This document shows, piece after piece, positions 44,240 to 56,800 of a stretch of 64,000 nt of DNA. Below the pieces are notes generated by a model. That model ran no database searches and was not told the DNA's origin. It was given only the letters and a program-made list of their open reading frames with translations. Origin of the DNA: Isoetes taiwanensis (lineage: Eukaryota; Streptophyta; Lycopodiopsida; Isoetales; Isoetaceae). The DNA is taken from positions 10,581,240-10,645,239 of the forward strand of contig JAJEKV010000013.1 in assembly GCA_021234155.1 (NCBI GenBank). The letters run 5' to 3'. A program made the position numbers and the translations under genes. Position 1 is the stretch's first letter. Each line of letters opens with the position of its first letter.

Positions 44240-46015
44240 TTGGATGGTATGCGTGCGAGCTTCAAGTGGGGTCGGCCCCCAATGGTGCCGCTTCACAAAG
44301 ACTTTCAACAAGGCATTGCAAGAAGGTTTCCTCGCGACCGACTACCGAGAGTTGTGCCCATATACAAAGTGGGGGACCCCACACCAAAGTACCCAACCAT
44401 CGCATTCATTATGGGAGGCTCGCTCTTTGCCAAGTTGCTTGCCGGATTCTTGAGCGGCGCATTGACACTTTGGGCGAGGATGGAGAAGTGCTGCTCACGC
44501 AGTAAAAGCCCGCCTCCAAGATTCTACTATTGACCATATCTTCACTCACAACACTCATAGAGGATAGCCTAATCGACTAAACTGCATCGCTGTTTTGTGG
44601 ATTTCGCAAAGGCTTTTGACACAATGCTGCCTGGATAAGTTGTGGGATAGATTGAGCCTGGGGACCCCCGCCGACTTGCGTAATGCTATATACGCATTCA
44701 TAATGCAGGCTTGCTCCTGGCCGCCTCTCACAATCGCTGTCGGGAGCCCGTTGTTAGTAGCATTGGGGTGCGCTGTATGCCCTCTATCCCCGACGGCTCT
44801 CGGCTTGTACATTGACCAGCTAGAAGAATGGCTAGCCGAGCACCGGGAGGCGCCGCTGATGCACCACATAATCCGCAACTCATATATGCCGATGATGTTG
44901 ACCTGCCGCATATACCCCTGCAGGACATGCAACGCCACCGGATGCTTTGGACACTTTTTGCCAATTCATCGACATGAGAGTTAACTTGGCCAAGACAAGG
45001 GTGCTGCTGGTCCCATCATTCGCACCCACGCCTTCCCCTCATTCACTTACTGGGTAGGTGTAGTGGAGGTGGCTCGGCCTTATAAGTATTTGGGCATTGA
45101 GTTTTCTACTACCACACACCGGGATGCATCCATCGTTACGGGTCACCGCAGCCGGAAAGCCCTCAGATGCAATGCAAAACAATGGCCACAAGGCATGGAG
45201 TCAGTATGCATGGGGTCACCAGCACACTTGTTCGTGGCCTTGGTTGAACCGGGTCCTCCCTATGGGGGAAGTGGGGGGGCTGATATCCCTCACCACTTGG
45301 AACGATCTAGAGCAGTACGAAGGCCTTCTTGGCGAAGCAATCGGGAGTGAAATCCACGGGCCCCATATCGATCTTGCTCCAGAGACAAGGCTTCCTTCCA
45401 TTACAGAGGGTCGCTACTGAACGTCACATTATTTACTTCCAGAAGGTGGTGGCTATGGATGAAGCCCGACTGCCCAACCTTGCTTTGGCAGTGGCGATGG
45501 GCCCGCAGCGACTCAAAGCCTGCTGGAAAGACAAGCAAGCCCAATGGTTCTTGCTATGGAATGTGCAGGCACACAGATGTGGACCAGTGCATACACCGAA
45601 GGAACGCGCTGCCTTGAAGCAAAATTTTGGATGCTTGCTTCATGGCCAAGCTTTGGGATGCAGAGAGGCCCCGCCACATGTCAAGGTGGCAAATTATCGA
45701 CGCCAACAGTTAATCCCATGTCACACGGGGCCCACACCACTACCTGCGCACCCATCTACCCATGAAAAGCGCAGGTGATTGCTTCCTTCCATTCGCTGTG
45801 CACATCGTGGAGATGGATTCGAGCCGCTGGAGACAGAGGCCAATGCCGCAACAGGCCATTGAGGATGAAAGTCATGCCCTCCGTGCCCGTCGGGCGACAG
45901 CATATCCGGCTCAGATGCTCGGCTAGTTGTGCCCCATCGCCTTGCATGAGCTATATAGGTTTGTTGGGATCGGTGAGGTAATGGATACGCTTTGACCGCT
46001 TATGCCCCCCGTCCG
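44240..46015 (+). pseudogene. LINE reverse transcriptase and C-terminal region, frameshifted
   Basis: Across frames the RT motifs are VPIYKVGDPTPKYP, the first catalytic motif FVDFAKAFDT (44594-44625), LGLYIDQLEEWLAEH, IYADDVDL (about 44881-44905), RVNLAKTRVLLVPS, YKYLGIEFSTTTH and RHIIYFQKVVAM followed by RLKACWKDKQAQWF. These match the frame at 11080-12527 closely, but with a frame change every 50-150 bases. The zinc knuckle of the C-terminus is not intact (RQRPMPQQAIEDESHALRAR-like remains near 45835). It is a dead copy, or one whose sequence is badly indel-damaged. Confidence 0.82.
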
Positions 46016-46221
46016 GACATTAACACCTGCATTTCTTGGATTATGTATATAATCAGGCAAAGTATGTCAAGATCCTTATTGTTACTAAGGTTTTTCCTTA
46101 AACCCTTCTGGCGGGGTTTTTTAACCCGGTAGTAATATACTGGCCGCTGCTCTCTTTGTACTTGGGTCCCATAGGCCAGTTGGTCTCCGTGGACGATAAA
46201 ATCATATTCTATTCTATTCTT

Positions 46222-46329
46222 GTCCTTCAACTCCTTCAATCTGCTAATCAAGATAGTAGCATCCACAAGTCTACTCTCAACCAATTTCTTCAACCCATCC
46301 ATCCGTACTAAAACCGCCTCGTATGGCAT
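46222..46329 (-). other. Protein-like 36-codon frame cut by the LINE tail
   Basis: The minus strand from an ATG at 46329 reads MPYEAVLVRMDGLKKLVESR and VDATILISRLKELKDK, and then enters the antisense of the LINE 3' end at 46221. It looks like a genuine helical host (or other element) sequence at the insertion point. Upstream, another frame reads RCYTCGDPKIVQCKIC, a Cys-rich phrase. The family is not recognised. Confidence 0.25.
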
Positions 46330-48420
46330 TTACCTTGCATATTTTACATTGGACGATTTTAGGGTCACCGCATGTGTAACATCGACTCCTTTTGCTCTTT
46401 TTAGCGTAAATAGCATTCTCCTTTACCTCATTCGGTCAATTTGTATGCCTTTGTAATGAAGTGCAAAGGCCCTTTGCAAAGTACAATGGAATGTGATGGT
46501 TATTGATCTCCGCCTTGCTGAATACATGCTCATATTTTTAAGAAAATCTGCCATCCAAACCCCTTGATCCCGGCATCTTGGTAACCCCTAACACTGGTGG
46601 TTCAGAGCCCCAAACATCATGAACCACTTGCAAATGCACTGAAAACCGAATCAAAATTGTAGGTCCTAAGTCGCCTAATGCTAACCTTGAACTCTCGCCG
46701 CAATGAAGATTTTCCAGAGTTGTCTTTAGTTTCCTCACGCCGCCGATGGCTTAGGCTCGGGTTGCCATGGGCTTCAAACCCTTGGTTCTTGGCGACTTTC
46801 CTCGACTGATCCGACCTTGCCGCTTCATTGCTTCTTGCTGCTACTAATAGGGCTTGATCAATCACTAATGAATGCACAAAATCACACCCTCCAGCAGTTT
46901 AAAACCCTAGCTACCGGGGTCTAGGTGATAATGGGAGAGTATCGGCTTGGGGGTCCATGATTGACCTTGCAAAGGTCTGGCTATGGCGGGAGCAGCAGGG
47001 TTGGGAATGGGCGGGATCAAAGAATCGAGGAAGGAGGTCTTTTTTTTTTTAATTTTTGAAAATTAGTGCATTAAAGTTTCCCAACCCGTTTGAAAATTAG
47101 GTACCCCCTAATAAATGAGACCTCAAGGGGAATTTTTTTACATTTTGCCAAATGTAAATGTATAAAAGTGTCCCTTTTTTTGCCCACCCTTTCATGCTTC
47201 TACCCTTAAACATGCAAATAAGCTCTTGAGGATAAGCTCTTTAGGAAAGAAATCTGGAAAAGCACAAATACAATGAGACAATGACATAAAAAGCATCATT
47301 ATGGTGCTTCAAAAAGGCTTTGGAAAAGAAAAACTTGATATCTCAACATCTCAACTAAAATGACGATGTATTTATATGGTCTCGCAGACAAAATCAAAAT
47401 AATCAATAGGGTCATGCATTTCAAACTAAAGAAAAGACATCTGCTATGAGCAACCTTACATGTTGCACCAAAATCAAACAAAATTAGCAGTCCTCAACAA
47501 AAGACCCATTGCAAAGATAATATGTTTGATCATGAAAATCCAAAAGAAATTTCAAAAAAAAAGTGATTACTTCCAGCAAACAAAAAAGTTATTGAAGCAT
47601 AAAAAAAAAAAAACAAACATGATTTTCTATAGAATGCTGATCCAGCCTTACTGGATCTTGCCAATACTTTGCTCTGCTTTGTGACTGCTTGGATTTATTA
47701 TCTTGGATGCCAAAATGGAAGTATACATTGACAAATAGATTTTTTGAGTGATTGCAACAGGGCATATGGATGACCAATGGTCACTGCAATCGTATTATTC
47801 CTTGAAGCCAACAGCAGCCATCCAGTATATTTGTATTACTACATATATTTCTAGAGCTAGAAATAACTCAATACTTATAATGTTTCCTTGTCCAAGATTC
47901 CATAAGTTTGGAACAACAAAGAAGATGGAAGTTAAGTCTGCCGGGTAGCTAATTTTACCCTCTTATCCTAAATTAATAGTTAATTATATGAGCTTCTTAA
48001 ATATATTACTTGCTGATGCATGCTAATACAACAAAGCACCTGCGACTAAAGCTCCAAAGGCCAAGAACTCTGAATGAAAGAGAAGAAGCCAACAGTAACA
48101 GATGCACAATCAATTGACCATATTCCAGACAAATCACATTAGGAACATCAACAACAAAATGGCCCATATGACTTACATAGGACTGCTCCAGACCGTCCAC
48201 AATTCCTGCAACTTAGCCTTTAGGGATCCAGGCTGTCAACTGGCAAAGCTTGGTATCTTTACTCATAACTCTTTTGTGCTGAGCAAATAAGCTGCCTTAG
48301 AAGTTCTTTTGCATTTTGCTGCAGTAAAGCATTGGTTTAAGGTAAAGAAAATAGAAGACACAAAGAATTTGAAGCAGAAAATGAAGAAATAAGAAACAAA
48401 TTCACATAAGCAAGAAACTC
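46330..48420. other. No recognised gene
   Basis: AT-rich with poly(T)/poly(A) runs (47039-47050 and 47600-47612). The frames at 46538-46877 on the minus strand are weakly protein-like, but no start, splice or family evidence was found. Confidence 0.4.
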
Positions 48421-48422
48421 CC

Positions 48423-48524
48423 AGCATAGAAAAATGGCCCTGGACCACAGATTTTGACCTCAATATAGCACTGGGTAAGCAGCATAGAAAAATGGCCCTG
48501 GACCACAGATTTTGACCTCAATAT
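48423..48524. repeat. 58-bp tandem duplication
   Basis: AGCATAGAAAAATGGCCCTG followed by GACCACAGATTTTGACCTCA is exactly repeated at 48423-48466 and 48481-48524. Confidence 0.95.
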
Positions 48525-49797
48525 GATGCATGAACCTGGCAGATGTTGTATTAACATGCAGTGTTTATGAGAAAAGATCTAATTAACCAACAAATGGGAC
48601 AAAGTTATTTACATGATCTGCACAATGGTGAAGCTCCATAACAATGGTATTAGGCTTTGATCTGGCGCACAATCAGGGTAAAAGTATCTCAAGGATTTAA
48701 CATAAGCTTCCACATAATTCTGCATATAATGCATTTGACAACAAAGCATAACAAAATCTGAAAGTAGTTAAGATTATAAAAGGAACGACACTCACAAATA
48801 ACAATGACCTATGAAAATTTGAGAGTTCCAATGGATGCCATCACCAATGGATGAAAAGAGCTCTTACAATCTGAATGCAATACTATTATTGGAATTCAGA
48901 AATGAAATTTTATAAGCTAAACAGAAATGATCATAACAGTTACCTTCAGATACAACATTTATTTTTGCCCTGACAAAATCCTGCTGGAATAGGATGCACA
49001 GACAAAAGAACCAGCTATTGCATCAAATGGAATGGCATGGCTCTTGGCCGTGGATATAGGCAAACGCAATTCAGAATTTGTGAAGTAAGAAGATCAATAT
49101 CTCCAAGGAAGTGATTTCCGTGATTTTTTTTTATCAGTAACAAAGAGTTCAATTAAAACCTCTAGTTTCTATACTGTATAATGAATTACTGGAACTTAAG
49201 AAAGAACTTACCCCTGTAACAGAAATAACTTACCACTGTAACATTGCAATCCTGCAAAAAAAAGATACGACTTAATAGCGCCAGATCATGTACTTCGAAG
49301 GGGCTGCAGTGTTGCAAGGCATCTGTGCCATAGCTCAACCTGCAAGCTGCAAATCTGAGTAGTCTAATATGTCTTCCTTAGATCCTTCACAGATAGCTTG
49401 ACACACCTTAAATCATGGGAAATTATTGCTTTTGTTGTTGCAGAAGTATATAAGGAAGGTGAAGACAAAGAACAAATCTCAAAGAAGAAGACATAAGCAA
49501 TACCTTTAAGTTAAATGGGGCCAGCTCCTGGTTAATATGACATCTGTATGGGAGTCAGACAAATGCAGTTGATTGCATGTTGCTGCCCTCAAATGACATG
49601 TTGCTCCATTGATGGCTTCGTAAGTGTGTATGTCTGGGGGAATGAATAATATGGAAGGAGACCAGATTGTATGTAACTCGTCTATTCATGCTCTTCCCTG
49701 TATAGAAGAAGACAAAATTTGAAGCAGCGCAAACAAAATAAAAGTGCTTGCAAAAACATGGCGCGATTATGTTAAAGCCATCTTCTCAGAATGTACG

Positions 49798-50262
49798 TTA
49801 GCCTAGACCTATAAATCCGGAAAAAAAAATGAAAATGTAAATCACCTTGGACAAACGGAAAACCGTAAGGCTAAGCTTTTCATGAAAAATTGTATGCGCT
49901 CCTGTTTGTAGAAATGAAGGGTCCTGTAAGTTTAGACTCAGATCCGTCAAACAAAGAAAAATGAAACTGCAAAAAAAGCTCACTCCAAATAAAATGAACA
50001 CAGCAGGACCCATCTCAAGAAGATGTGGCGCATAGAAGAAGCAATCTGAAACGCCCGAATCCTCCTGAAGCGCCAAAGCCATTGAAAACCCCGAGGTTTT
50101 CAGAAATTCAAATATGAATTTCTTCGACACGAATACAGAGAGGTGGAGAAGTTGAGCGGCCAAATTCAAATTTATCATTTGCGTCCCGGAAGGGGTAAAA
50201 GGGAATGCCGCATGCGGCGTAACATGCCGCGTTCCCTGGCACAATTCCCAACACGCTCCCAA
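49798..50262 (-). other. Unrecognised ORF, candidate first exon of a small membrane protein
   Basis: From an internal ATG near 50086 the minus strand reads MALALQEDSGVSDCFFYAP, HLLEMGPAVFILFGVSFF and CSFIFLCL, which gives a short polar start and one clear hydrophobic segment, then a polar tail to a possible donor near 49843 (CCAAG|GTGATT). The upstream part overlaps the repeat with GCCGCATGCGGC, so it would be promoter or UTR. No family is recognised and no downstream exon could be joined in frame. Confidence 0.2.
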
Positions 50263-50329
50263 AATAAAAAAGAAGATAAGATTTTTAAGCTGTTACAAGG
50301 ACTAATCTACTAACCTGTTATCTTTCTTG

Positions 50330-53300
50330 AAATCCAGACACCATGAAAGTAGCATAGATAAGATTTTTAATGTATATGGATGGATTATGGATATAATATG
50401 TAAACTTAGTTTGGTGATATGCAAGAAGGTTGTAACTGGCTTTGTCCCTTTAAAATATCCAGCTGATGTTTCTGCTTTAAAGTTTTTGAAAAAGGGCCTT
50501 GATTGACAGTTATAGCTGCAATAGATTCCAGGAGGCTATGGAGAGCTTTCTCTGGAGAAGCGAATGACAGAGTTGAGTTTTTCATTGAAGGAGAACTGGT
50601 TGTCAATGCATACAAAAACGTTTAGACACAAACACGCCACCAGCTCCATCAAGATTTTCACGATCCAAAGTATCTTGGTTGCAGGTTTAAGACAGCTTGA
50701 AAGTCCTGCTTGACATGGAAACAAACAACCCGGGCGCTAGCATGCCTAGCATTTCACCTATATGGGATTTCAAAATTCTGACCTATTCAGAGCCTGTTGA
50801 AGCTTTGGCTGGAATGTAAAGATGGCTGGTTCTTTCGTCTCAATTCAACGAATGGGTAGCTTGATGGAACTTCAATGCCATCTTCATGAGATTAAGTAAT
50901 GTGTTTGTTCAACATGGGAACAGCTACCCAATAAATGGGTTCAACAAGGAAAAATATTTTGAACTTATCCTTGGTTGGTTGCTTTACACAACCAATCTAT
51001 ATGTTCATGCACAAGCCCGGAGCAAATACTATGCCAGCTATGCAAAAATGGTGGAAGCTGATGAATAATTTTTCTTTCCATGTCTGCATATTATGAAAGG
51101 AAAGGTTCGACAGTACTTTAAACCATGGTGCCGCAGCTGTGACCAGAGAGGTTTAGCTTTATATGTCTATAAACTCATTATCAGCTACAAAAGGAGAATG
51201 AAAGCAAATGTTGACCTCTTTCTTTGCACGGTGCATTGGGAAACTCCGGCAAAGGCATATTTTCGATTTTGAAATGCCAACTCACCGCCTAGCGGGGCAA
51301 AGTGGCGAAGCTATTCCGCACAAAAATTGTTGATTTCGGAGATTGGCCGCAGCAAAAAAAAACACAAACCGGCATTTACTAGCATAAAAGATGTCGTAAC
51401 AAATTTCTTTAAGCAATCCCCACTCGGGCCGTCTAAAATTTATTGCAAATAACAAAAAGAGAGGGATCATGGAAATAAACGAAACAAAACATTGAAATAG
51501 GGAAGATGTCCGTTTTAAAAACACGGTTGCAATGCTTCTATTAAACCACCAAACCATCGTTGCGTAACTCGTGAAACAACGGAAGCAAATGAGAAGGATT
51601 AACCCTATATCGCCAAAGGATACGCTTTTATTTGTTCACCGAGTTGTAGAACCGACATTCTGGTCGCCCACAAGCTTTATGCAAGGGCGTTTGCTTTTAA
51701 AAGCTAGGTTGGGAGGTAAACAACACAGCGCTGGAATATAACTGAGAGCCAAAAAGTGCTTTGCGATACCATTTTCGTCCTATTGCTGCCTGAGCTTCGC
51801 TCTAATCCCACTCTCTTCTCTGCCTTTTATTTCGTTAATCTATTATTTGTTAGCAAGATCAAGATGTCTAATTTATGATCCAAACTTGTCTTTCTTGGCA
51901 AGATCAAGGTGTTGTTAAGGCACTGTTACTGCACTAAGTTTTAGAGCCCACTGTTGCCATCCTTCCAAGTCATCCATCCAAACTTGCGATGTCCAAATGT
52001 TGTCCCCTGGGTCCCTGGGTCGCCAAGAAGCCCATTCCAAGCTTAAGAATAAAAAGCATTAATAACCTCTTCTTGCTATAGTCTTGTTGTTTACCCACCG
52101 TTTCATAGGATCAATCCCTGTTTCTATTAGCATTTTGATCTGGTTAGAAAATGATAACGAATTGGTTGTGATCCTATGGGATCCGGCTGTAAATTTTATA
52201 TACAGGAACGATCCGATTCAAAATAATAAATTTGGATTGGCCAAAAAAAATACAGGAAATTTTTCGATAGTAGGAAAAAGGTTTCCCCAACGCTGCTCAT
52301 CGAATTGTAGATCAAAGTAACATGAAAAGAAAATTAGAGTTCGTCAAAGGGACTTTACCAAAACACTAGGTTCCGTTGGGAGCTTGACATGGATCTTTGG
52401 CTTAACCAGGGTATCAGATCATTTGTTATCCAGTGGAAGACACATAACTAGGCCTCATGTTTTTCTATTACATTTTTGTTTATATTTACTTGCTAGCTTT
52501 GTATTGAAAGCTAGACATTGCTTTTACATGATAAAGAATTGATGTAAGTTGTCAGGACTCTTTCTTGCATTTTATCTTCGTTCCCCTTTCTTTCCCCTCC
52601 TTGGTTCTTTTTAAGATATTAAATGTGAAATGTATATTCTAGCAGTGCCCCACGCGATTGGATCCATTTTGTTATAGTTAAAAAATCAGATGGTATGATG
52701 TGTTGCATCCTGTCTACTTTTAGTTCTGAGCAAGCTGAAAAGAACTGATCAATAGCAGAGAAAGCATATTGCAATAATCTCCGAGAGGCAGTTGCCCTCT
52801 GTCGAGATGCAACAAAGTCTAAGGAGGACTGCTCGAACAAAGCCAATTTGGACTTGAAAAACTAGGCAAGATAATAATACTTGACACAATGTGTTCATGG
52901 GAACAAAGAGATCGTTTTATGGATTGAAGTAGCTGAACACAATTCAGATTTGGTAATTTCAAACCGAATAAAGGCGTAACGAAGATCCGCTATGAGGAGG
53001 CGAAGAGATTTCACCAGTAGCATCAATGGAAGTATTCTCGAGACATCTTTTGCGGGTTTATCACCAATGTAGTATGGCTACTATTCTACTAATATCTAAA
53101 ACCAAGAGATAAAAATGCAATTTACAAATACAACAAAAGGGATAAAGGTAAAACACGGTGAGCAAAAAGGGATAAAGGTAAAACACGTGAGCCATCGGTT
53201 CCTCCCGTAAAATCTACTCCTTTGATCATTTCCTTAAGCATACATTCGCAACCGATCCGATGCAGTCATTCCGTAGGTATGAGGTGAGTTTTGGTCTCGA

Positions 53301-53887
53301 CACAACTTAAACAAACAATTTGAAAATCCGATTTATTGCTAGCATTTAGCGCTTGTTATTAATTATTAACACCTATGATCTAACATTTATAAGAAAGGCA
53401 GAAGCGAGGGATGTTGCGTGGATCGTCCGACTAGATTGTGCTGGTGGGACAAGAACCGCATTATGAGAGGTCCTTTATAGAATTATGGCACATGTCAACT
53501 AGATTGGGACGGTAAGTGCATCGTGATGATTGATATGACCTCTACGCTATTATTACTATCAAATCATTATAGATATATGGGTCCAAAATGCTAGACCCTA
53601 GCATTTTAGCACGCCCTGGACATGCGTCTTTGGAAATGTCTTTGGTAGAACTTCATGCCCAAAGTTTCGTCCAACGGTGTATAAGGATGCATGTATGGCC
53701 AAACGGGTGCCATACATGTGTTTTTTCGTCAAACACTCTCTCTCTACTTGGGAAAAGAATAGCAAGAACGATTTGGAGCAGGTTTGAGCTTCGGAATGGC
53801 AATTTTGCAGCCATATCATCAATTTTGTATGAATCGGTTGCATTCAGCGGGAAAAATTGGGATGAACCATTTTCTTTTGATTACAGG
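50330..53887. other. No recognised gene; one 30-bp tandem duplication
   Basis: AAAAGGGATAAAGGTAAAAC is repeated at 53135 and 53165. Short frames at 50886-51068 and 53588-53938 are unassigned. The end of this stretch supplies an acceptor (TTTTGATTACAG, ending at 53887) for the transposase-like gene. Confidence 0.45.
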
Positions 53888-56800
53888 TCTTTCTTCAAAG
53901 CAGTGGAGAGCAATGGATTGGGAACGACGTTTCTCTGAATCTATTGCTAGAACTGGTTCAGTATTGAATTGTAATGAGTTGCTCTCCAATCTTCACCATT
54001 ACGAACACGTAACTGCTGAATTTAGTGGTATTTGCTCCAATTTGGCACAATCGATTCTTCATGAGAAAGCAAATTCTAACCCTAGACCTTCTGCCAATGA
54101 AATGTGTCCTAAAAGTAGTGAAGATTTTGGTGATGAACATGATCATGAATTTGGTGATGTAGGCCAATCTGGTCTATTCAATGAAACTGCAAAATGCAAT
54201 AGCAATGGCAATTGCAATTGTGATGCTGAAAGAAGGCGCCTTGAAGCTGAAAGGAAGCGAATTTGGAGACAAAAGAAGAGGGATCTTGCAAATGCTAACA
54301 AAGAAAATCATTCCCCAGCAAAGGTAAGCATTCGAAGGAAGCAACAATTGTCCAAAAAGCTGGTTGGTTCTATGAAGAAAGCAGTAGCAGAAATCTGCGG
54401 TGGCCTTCATCCTGATCTTCTAATGCTGCTAAAGCACTCAATCTTATCAATGAAAATGTTATCACTGATTACAAGACAGTAAAAAAAGTTGTGGAAAATT
54501 TGAAGAGCTCATTTGATTCACATAAATTGGCTAGGAGGACTGATGTCTTGAGGGCCAGGACTGCTACCATGGTTTACATGGTAGATTCAAACATTATGCG
54601 TTCGCCTATATCTAGAACATTTAATTTGAGCAGAAACATTGTGAGTGCAGCAAGAACTAGAAGAGTCTTTGCTGAACAGGGTGAGGGACTGTGGTCTATG
54701 TTTACAAGAAGAGTTAGAAGTGATAGATTTTCGGATGAGATTAGAAAAATTGTTGTGGAATATTGATTTTGCTAATACCGGGTTTAGCCCAACAAGAAGG
54801 ATGTTTTAAAAATAAGGATAGCACGAAAACAGAAGGTGCTTCATCCTTTACATTTCTTGGAAGAGACTCAGGTAACACCACTGTTATGTTTATGATAATT
54901 ATTTTGTTAGCACTTTTCAAACTCGTAATGATCATATTTTTCCTTGAGCAGGTGGCTTTCTTTCAGCGTTTCAAAATAGACCATCCTGAGCTTAATATCT
55001 CATTGACAGCATTTGTAGCTTTGAAACCAGAGTTTGTCAGGAAGATAAAAGATCGGGAGACTTGTTGTTGTGTTCATCACATGAAATTGGATTATATCAG
55101 GTTAGCAATTAACAAAATGAGGAATGATTCCAGGATTCATGGTCAAGATTGCACATGCAATTGTGTTGTATGTGGCTCTGGGCCAATTTGCTTAGCTAAG
55201 ACGAGTACTTACATGTCTACTAGTGAGTTGTGGAGGTCTTTGACTTGTCCTAAGGCTGAAACTGAGGAATGGTACAAGCATGAATGTCTGCTGCTCCAAT
55301 GTAAGAAGTGCGGCCCCTCAAAGCTTCCCGTTTGTCCAAAACAGAAGAAAGACGAGCACTATATGATTGATTGGAAAACATTTGAACAGGTATCCTCCTA
55401 AATTTTTAAGTTTCTTATGTGTTCTGTTATAATGATGCTAAAGTGTTAAAATAAGTTGTTTTCAAGCTTGATTTCCATGTAGAGTCATATGCATAAGCTC
55501 TCACCATGTGCACGTAGGGCTTGATACTATTCAGTTAAGCCAATCAGTGATGTGAATTAGGATATTGCACAGTCTGCAAATAGTGGTCTAGGACGGGCTG
55601 ACAAGAAGGATTAAACAGTTAAAGTCTGGCTTTTCAAACTAATGCATTCTATAGTTGGTTTATGCATAAATCTGAAAATAGAGGTAACTTATTGATACGA
55701 TTATGCATTTGTGTGCTCTTCTATCTGCAAAATGCTTATGTTGTCTGTTGTAAAACTGCAGGTCCATGACCAAGTTGAACACATTGATGATAAGGGGGCC
55801 TCCAAAAGTAGGAAGAAATCTGTGGTCAAACTTGCATACAAGACCACTAGCACTGCAGTTGTGCTGGAGCATGCCGAAATTGTTTTGAAAAACTTTATAC
55901 CTCATAACTACGAGGCCAGATGGCAAGCACAACAATTTAGAAATTGTCTAGCCACATTTCACGAAGGTACAGTAGTCTCAATGATTGATTTCGCTTAGAA
56001 CTACACCTTCAAGATTCAACAAGAGATTCAGAGCTTGCATTGGAGGAATGACCAATATAGCATATTGGTCCACATCACCTACAGACATGCTCCTACAGTT
56101 GATGCAAGTCATTTGAACGAATTAGAAAGAAGGATAATAAAAGAAACACATTTTTATATTAGAAACGATCGAGAACATGATGTATTGTTTGTGCAGCACT
56201 GTCTAGACAAGCATGCTAAATTCCTTGAGTAGGAACGTGCGCACATAAACGAGCACATCATTTGGTCCGGACGGCTGCCCATCGATTCAAAGGGGCTAGA
56301 CAATTCTTTTTATCTTGGTAGGTCTTTCCAAGCAGCGAGGTGTTAGATAAAGTGTAACTATTTTGGTTCCTATCATGGAAAAGGTATTTGTTCATTTAAT
56401 ATTTCTTACTTCTGTTTTTTTTTCAGCAGGCATGGTTGTTTTGCTTAAATATAAGGACATATGTTTGATACAATAGAGCAAGATGTTGCCACTAAAACTA
56501 CCAATTGTTATTTCTTTCCTCTACTGAGGAGAACATGATGGAGTGGGGTTGTGATAAAGCTAAAGGCAATGACATTTGAAATGCTCAAAAGGGATTCTGT
56601 TCTATTGCAAAATGCTCATGATGATCTGTAGTCTTTCTGAAGCAACACTTTAGTAATTGCCAACATTTAGAAGACAAGTCCATATTCAGGTATATTAATT
56701 CAGTCAAAGTATAAGCATTACTTTTGAACAATAGTATGCGCATTTGTGTTGAGAAATTATGTAAGACATCCACTATGCTACTGCAGATTCTTTTGGGAAC

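Larger units (their letters stand above)
42290..46221 (+). mobile_element. Near full-length but decayed LINE, same family as 10886-12529
   Basis: A GC-rich island of about 4 kb in AT-rich DNA. In order it has an unassigned N-terminal region, an endonuclease region, the RT, a C-terminal region and a 3' UTR that matches the 10886-12529 element block for block, ending in the same TTCTA tail (46205-46220). The 5' boundary is judged only from the composition change. Frameshifts and stops occur throughout. Confidence 0.85.

Noticed and set aside
48023-50100. A possible multi-exon minus-strand membrane protein gene (last exon FLAFGALVAGALLY, a small exon ELWTVWSSP, first exon MALALQEDSG)
   Set aside because: Joining the two 3' candidate exons at their apparent GT-AG sites creates a stop codon at the junction, and no continuous frame to the 5' exon could be built.
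54872-54951. Hydrophobic stretch (MFMIIILLALFKLVMIIFFL) read as a membrane segment in the transposase-like gene
   Set aside because: It is the translation of an 80-nt AT-rich intron with clean GT and AG ends. Splicing it out joins EETQ to VAFFQRF.
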